From assembly GCA_027081375.1 (NCBI GenBank), contig JALWKR010000069.1:1-6799 (forward strand): a DNA stretch of 6,799 nt, given 5' to 3'. A model generated the notes under the pieces. The model was not told the origin of the DNA. It searched no databases and saw only the letters and a program-made list of their open reading frames with translations. Origin of the DNA: Persephonella sp. (GTDB lineage: Bacteria > Aquificota > Aquificia > Aquificales > Hydrogenothermaceae). Every line of letters starts with the position of its first letter. The first letter of the stretch is position 1. Shown one piece after another: positions 6,298 through 6,799 of the stretch. A program made the position numbers and the translations under genes.

Positions 6298-6753
6298 ATG
6301 GAAAGAAGAAACGTACCAGCAACTTTCGTATGGAACCCATTTAGAGAATTAGCAAGAATAGAACAAGAATTAAATAAAGTTTTTAGTGAACTTGTTCCAT
6401 CTGGAAGAACAGAGGTTGCTCAGGTTCAAACATGGACTCCAAGAGTAGATGTATACGAAAAAGATAATAAAATTGTTATAGAAGCAGAAATACCAGGTGC
6501 TAAAAAAGAAGATATTGAAGTAAAAATTAGAGATAATGCTGTAGTTATAAAAGGTGAAGTTAAAAAAGAAGAAGAGAAAAAAGAAGAAAACTACTACAGA
6601 AGTGAAAGATTTTACGGAGTATTTGAAAGAGTTATTCCACTTCCAGCAGAAGTAAAAGCTGAAGAAGCGAAAGCTTCATTTGAAAATGGAATACTTAAAC
6701 TAGAAATACCTAAAGCTACTGCAGAAAAAGAAGTGAAAGTAGAAGTTCAATAA
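6298..6753 (+). CDS. Small heat-shock protein, Hsp20 / alpha-crystallin family
   Basis: An ATP-independent chaperone that, in the family, forms large oligomers and holds unfolding proteins for later refolding. The 151 aa are typical. A short N-terminal arm (NPFRELARIEQELNKVF, 13-29) is followed by the alpha-crystallin domain (about 46-139), which ends in the signature FENGILKLEIPK (128-139). The C-terminal V-x-V motif (VKVEV, 146-150) is the likely equivalent of the I-x-I motif that docks into neighbouring subunits. A Lys/Glu-rich loop (about 89-98) suits a thermophile. The ATG at 6298 is chosen because AGGAGGT lies 7 nt upstream; an in-frame GTG at 6289 overlaps that site and would destroy the spacing. 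The gene has its own promoter and terminator, so it is monocistronic. Confidence 0.96.
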   Translation: MERRNVPATFVWNPFRELARIEQELNKVFSELVPSGRTEVAQVQTWTPRVDVYEKDNKIVIEAEIPGAKKEDIEVKIRDNAVVIKGEVKKEEEKKEENYYRSERFYGVFERVIPLPAEVKAEEAKASFENGILKLEIPKATAEKEVKVEVQ

Positions 6754-6760
6754 TTAAAAG

Positions 6761-6790
6761 GGCAGGTCAAACCTGCCTCTTACCTTTTTT
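6761..6790 (+). terminator. Rho-independent terminator of the Hsp20 gene
   Basis: GGCAGGT (6761-6767) and ACCTGCC (6771-6777) form a perfect 7-bp stem around CAA. After TCTTACC comes a run of six T (6785-6790), and more T follow. It lies 7 bp past the stop codon. Confidence 0.88.
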
Positions 6791-6799
6791 AATTTTTTT

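Overview
The window is AT-rich DNA whose encoded proteins and gene content (glnB-glnA, RuvA, an aldehyde dehydrogenase, a small heat-shock protein rich in Lys and Glu) suggest a thermophilic bacterium. Aquificota, perhaps the Hydrogenothermaceae (Sulfurihydrogenibium-like), is my best guess. This rests on composition and protein flavour only, not on a database match.

Region 1 (1-730) is the least ordinary part. It holds a small CRISPR array: six identical 35-nt repeats at 285-697, a degenerate seventh copy at 213-248, and spacers of 35-51 nt. To its left is a tracrRNA-like element on the minus strand (about 142 down to 31). That element has a promoter, an anti-repeat matching the first 21 nt of the CRISPR repeat with four substitutions, a small nexus-like hairpin, a long two-part hairpin and a second perfect hairpin. 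The order anti-repeat then hairpins is that of Cas9 (type II) tracrRNAs. No cas gene lies in the window, so any effector would be beyond the left edge or elsewhere.

Region 2 (730-1056) has no gene. It holds a few inverted repeats, including a perfect 24-bp palindrome, and the glnA terminator.

Region 3 (1013-3000, minus strand) is a nitrogen-assimilation operon, glnB (PII) then glnA (type I glutamine synthetase), 31 bp apart. Upstream of glnB are a sigma-54-like promoter and, about 109 bp before the predicted start of transcription, an NtrC-like dyad that overlaps the end of the next gene. PII carries the uridylylation tyrosine and GlnA the adenylylation tyrosine, so both classical layers of nitrogen control could apply.

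Region 4 (2991-4415, minus strand) is a complete NAD(P)-dependent aldehyde dehydrogenase. It is divergent from ruvA.

Region 5 (4485-6129, plus strand) is ruvA, followed one base after its stop codon by an unrecognised all-helical protein with TPR-like segments.

Region 6 (6237-6790, plus strand) is a self-contained Hsp20 gene with a near-consensus promoter, strong ribosome binding site and terminator.
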